Part shown: positions 63,209 through 64,000 of the stretch, one piece after another
Layout of the letters: the number at the start of each line of letters is the position of its first letter
Numbering within the stretch: position 1 is the stretch's first letter
Origin: Lutibacter sp. Hel_I_33_5
GTDB lineage: Bacteria > Bacteroidota > Bacteroidia > Flavobacteriales > Flavobacteriaceae
DNA: 64,000 nucleotides
Assembly: GCF_007827455.1 (NCBI RefSeq)
Contig: NZ_VISM01000001.1
Coordinates: 1,155,501-1,219,500 of the forward strand
Reading direction: 5' to 3'
Position numbers and translations under genes: made by a program
Notes under the pieces: generated by a model
The model's input: only the letters and a program-made list of their open reading frames with translations
What the model was told of the DNA's origin: nothing
Database searches by the model: none

Positions 63209-64000
63209 TTAATCAATCTTTCTTTTCTGGAACCAAGCTTGACCTGAAAAGGCATTTAAGGATAAACTTAACCTAAAATTGAAATAACTTTCTTTAATTA
63301 AATTATTGTTAGTAGTTCCTTTCTGCCCATATTCAAAACCAATATTCAAATTAGACAACTTGTTTCCCAGTGGTAGACCTAATCCAAAAGACATGCCAAA
63401 GTCGTTTATGGTCTCAAAATTATTTCCTGTCCCAGTACCATCTATCTGTAAACCAGTCTTTTCAAAACGTAATCCTGTTCTATAAGTAACTCTTTTCCAA
63501 TAGCCGTTAATTGCATTTACTCTAGGAATATAAAAACCACCTAAAGAAAACCTAGTTGAATTTTCATATGAAAATGAATTTGTAGTGTTATTTAAAAAAC
63601 CAGCAAATTGCAATGCATCTCTAGATTTATATTCCAATCCTGCATACCATTTATTTTCTACACCAATTCCACCTCCTATAGTTGTTTCAAGAGGTAATTT
63701 ATAAAACCCAGAAATTGTTCCTGAAGAAATTGTATCTCTTGGAATTTCTGCACCAGTTACACCAAGTGTTAGTGAATATAAATTTTCTTCACCATTTGCT
63801 GAAATGTCTGTTCCTAATTTATAGGAAGCTCCAAATCCTAAATCAACTTTATTTTTTAATTTCTTTTTGTACAAAGCACCTAATTTCACAGAACCTCCTC
63901 TAGTAATAATATCTTCACTGTGTTTGGAAGCCAAGGTTACATTTATTCTTCTGTTAAGCACACTATTTTCGAGCCTCCCAAAAGAATAATCGGCTTCAAT
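63209..64000 (-). CDS. Outer membrane beta-barrel protein, 5' end cut by window
   Basis: The minus-strand frame is open from base 64000 to the stop at 63209; a GTG at 63961 is only an internal codon. About 263 C-terminal residues are visible. They alternate strands and turns in porin-like style (VNVTLASKHSEDIITRG-type segments, GSVKLGALYKKKLKNKVDLGFGASYKLG, TIGGGIGVENKWYAGLEYKS, SLGGFYIPRVNAINGYWKRVTYRTGLRFEKTGLQIDGTG, KLSNLNIGFEYGQKGTTNN) and end with aromatic strands (YFNFRLSLSLNAFSGQAWFQK). It is upstream of the TPR gene by 14 bases in one operon. Confidence 0.85.
   Translation of the reverse strand: MEADYSFGRLENSVLNRRINVTLASKHSEDIITRGGSVKLGALYKKKLKNKVDLGFGASYKLGTDISANGEENLYSLTLGVTGAEIPRDTISSGTISGFYKLPLETTIGGGIGVENKWYAGLEYKSRDALQFAGFLNNTTNSFSYENSTRFSLGGFYIPRVNAINGYWKRVTYRTGLRFEKTGLQIDGTGTGNNFETINDFGMSFGLGLPLGNKLSNLNIGFEYGQKGTTNNNLIKESYFNFRLSLSLNAFSGQAWFQKRKID

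Overview
The window reads as a chromosomal segment of a low-GC (roughly one third G+C by eye) marine-type member of the Flavobacteriaceae (Bacteroidota), for example a Polaribacter or Tenacibaculum relative. The evidence is the Bacteroidota promoter form (-33 TTG/TTTG, -7 TAnnTTTG) in front of many genes, a type IX secretion sorting tail on one protein, many secreted lipoproteins with short lipoboxes, a PadR/PspC/head-GIN gene set, a DUF4293-rho pair, a ResB-ResC (CcsBA) fusion and an N-rich insert in Rho. I saw no tRNA, rRNA, CRISPR, prophage or intact insertion sequence. No gene-free gap exceeds 300 bases; the longest are about 54971-55248 and 13937-14189, and both hold hairpins listed below.

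Layout. 1-6072: 3' part of methylmalonyl-CoA mutase, an M16 protease and an M20 amidohydrolase. 6114-9925: cytochrome c maturation fusion protein and a small TPR-like membrane protein. 10056-13936: envelope-stress type cluster (Tic20-like DUF4870 protein, PadR, PspC, head-GIN lipoprotein, NTF2-like protein). 14190-20950: M15 dipeptidase, pyruvate dehydrogenase E1 alpha and E2, GNAT, and a T9SS-exported glucose/sorbosone dehydrogenase-like protein. 21047-24827 (minus): a second 2-oxoacid dehydrogenase E2 and an unusual VWA/TonB-plug/TPR protein.

24869-36350 is a near-complete haem pathway by the C5 route. On the minus strand lie hemA, a hemC-hemD fusion, hemB, hemL, hemE, an EI24 membrane protein and hemF. 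Divergently on the plus strand lie an AraC regulator, a TrmH-like methyltransferase, hemH and a HemJ-like protein. Its intergenic gaps carry several unrelated palindromes and heptanucleotide tandem repeats.

36359-43580: MFS transporter, recR, Na+/solute symporter, then five small secreted or lipoprotein genes behind a perfect sigma-54 type promoter (two are tandem paralogues with divergent C-termini), and a crotonase. 43650-45679 (minus): DUF1599, a previously easy-to-miss 53-residue membrane protein, a DoxX/thioredoxin-like protein and a CrcB fluoride channel, tightly coupled. 45764-51605: LOG protein, folP, diadenylate cyclase, a lipoprotein, an ABC exporter, truA and a phosphoesterase. 51592-54970 (minus): LuxR-type response regulator, a two-repeat lipoprotein and a TPR histidine kinase, with large palindromes. 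55249-64000: DUF4293, rho, PpiD-like foldase, CNNM/CorC-type protein, a small membrane protein, lptC, a TPR protein and a truncated outer membrane protein, the last six forming an envelope biogenesis block on the minus strand.

The most unusual signals are (i) a mobile palindromic repeat family (TTCGAGCGCAGTCGAGAA type) that has entered the inter-domain linkers of both E2 genes in the same reading frame, (ii) the sigma-54 promoter before the small envelope-protein operon, and (iii) long perfect palindromes at the two-component operon and between the DUF4293 and rho promoters.
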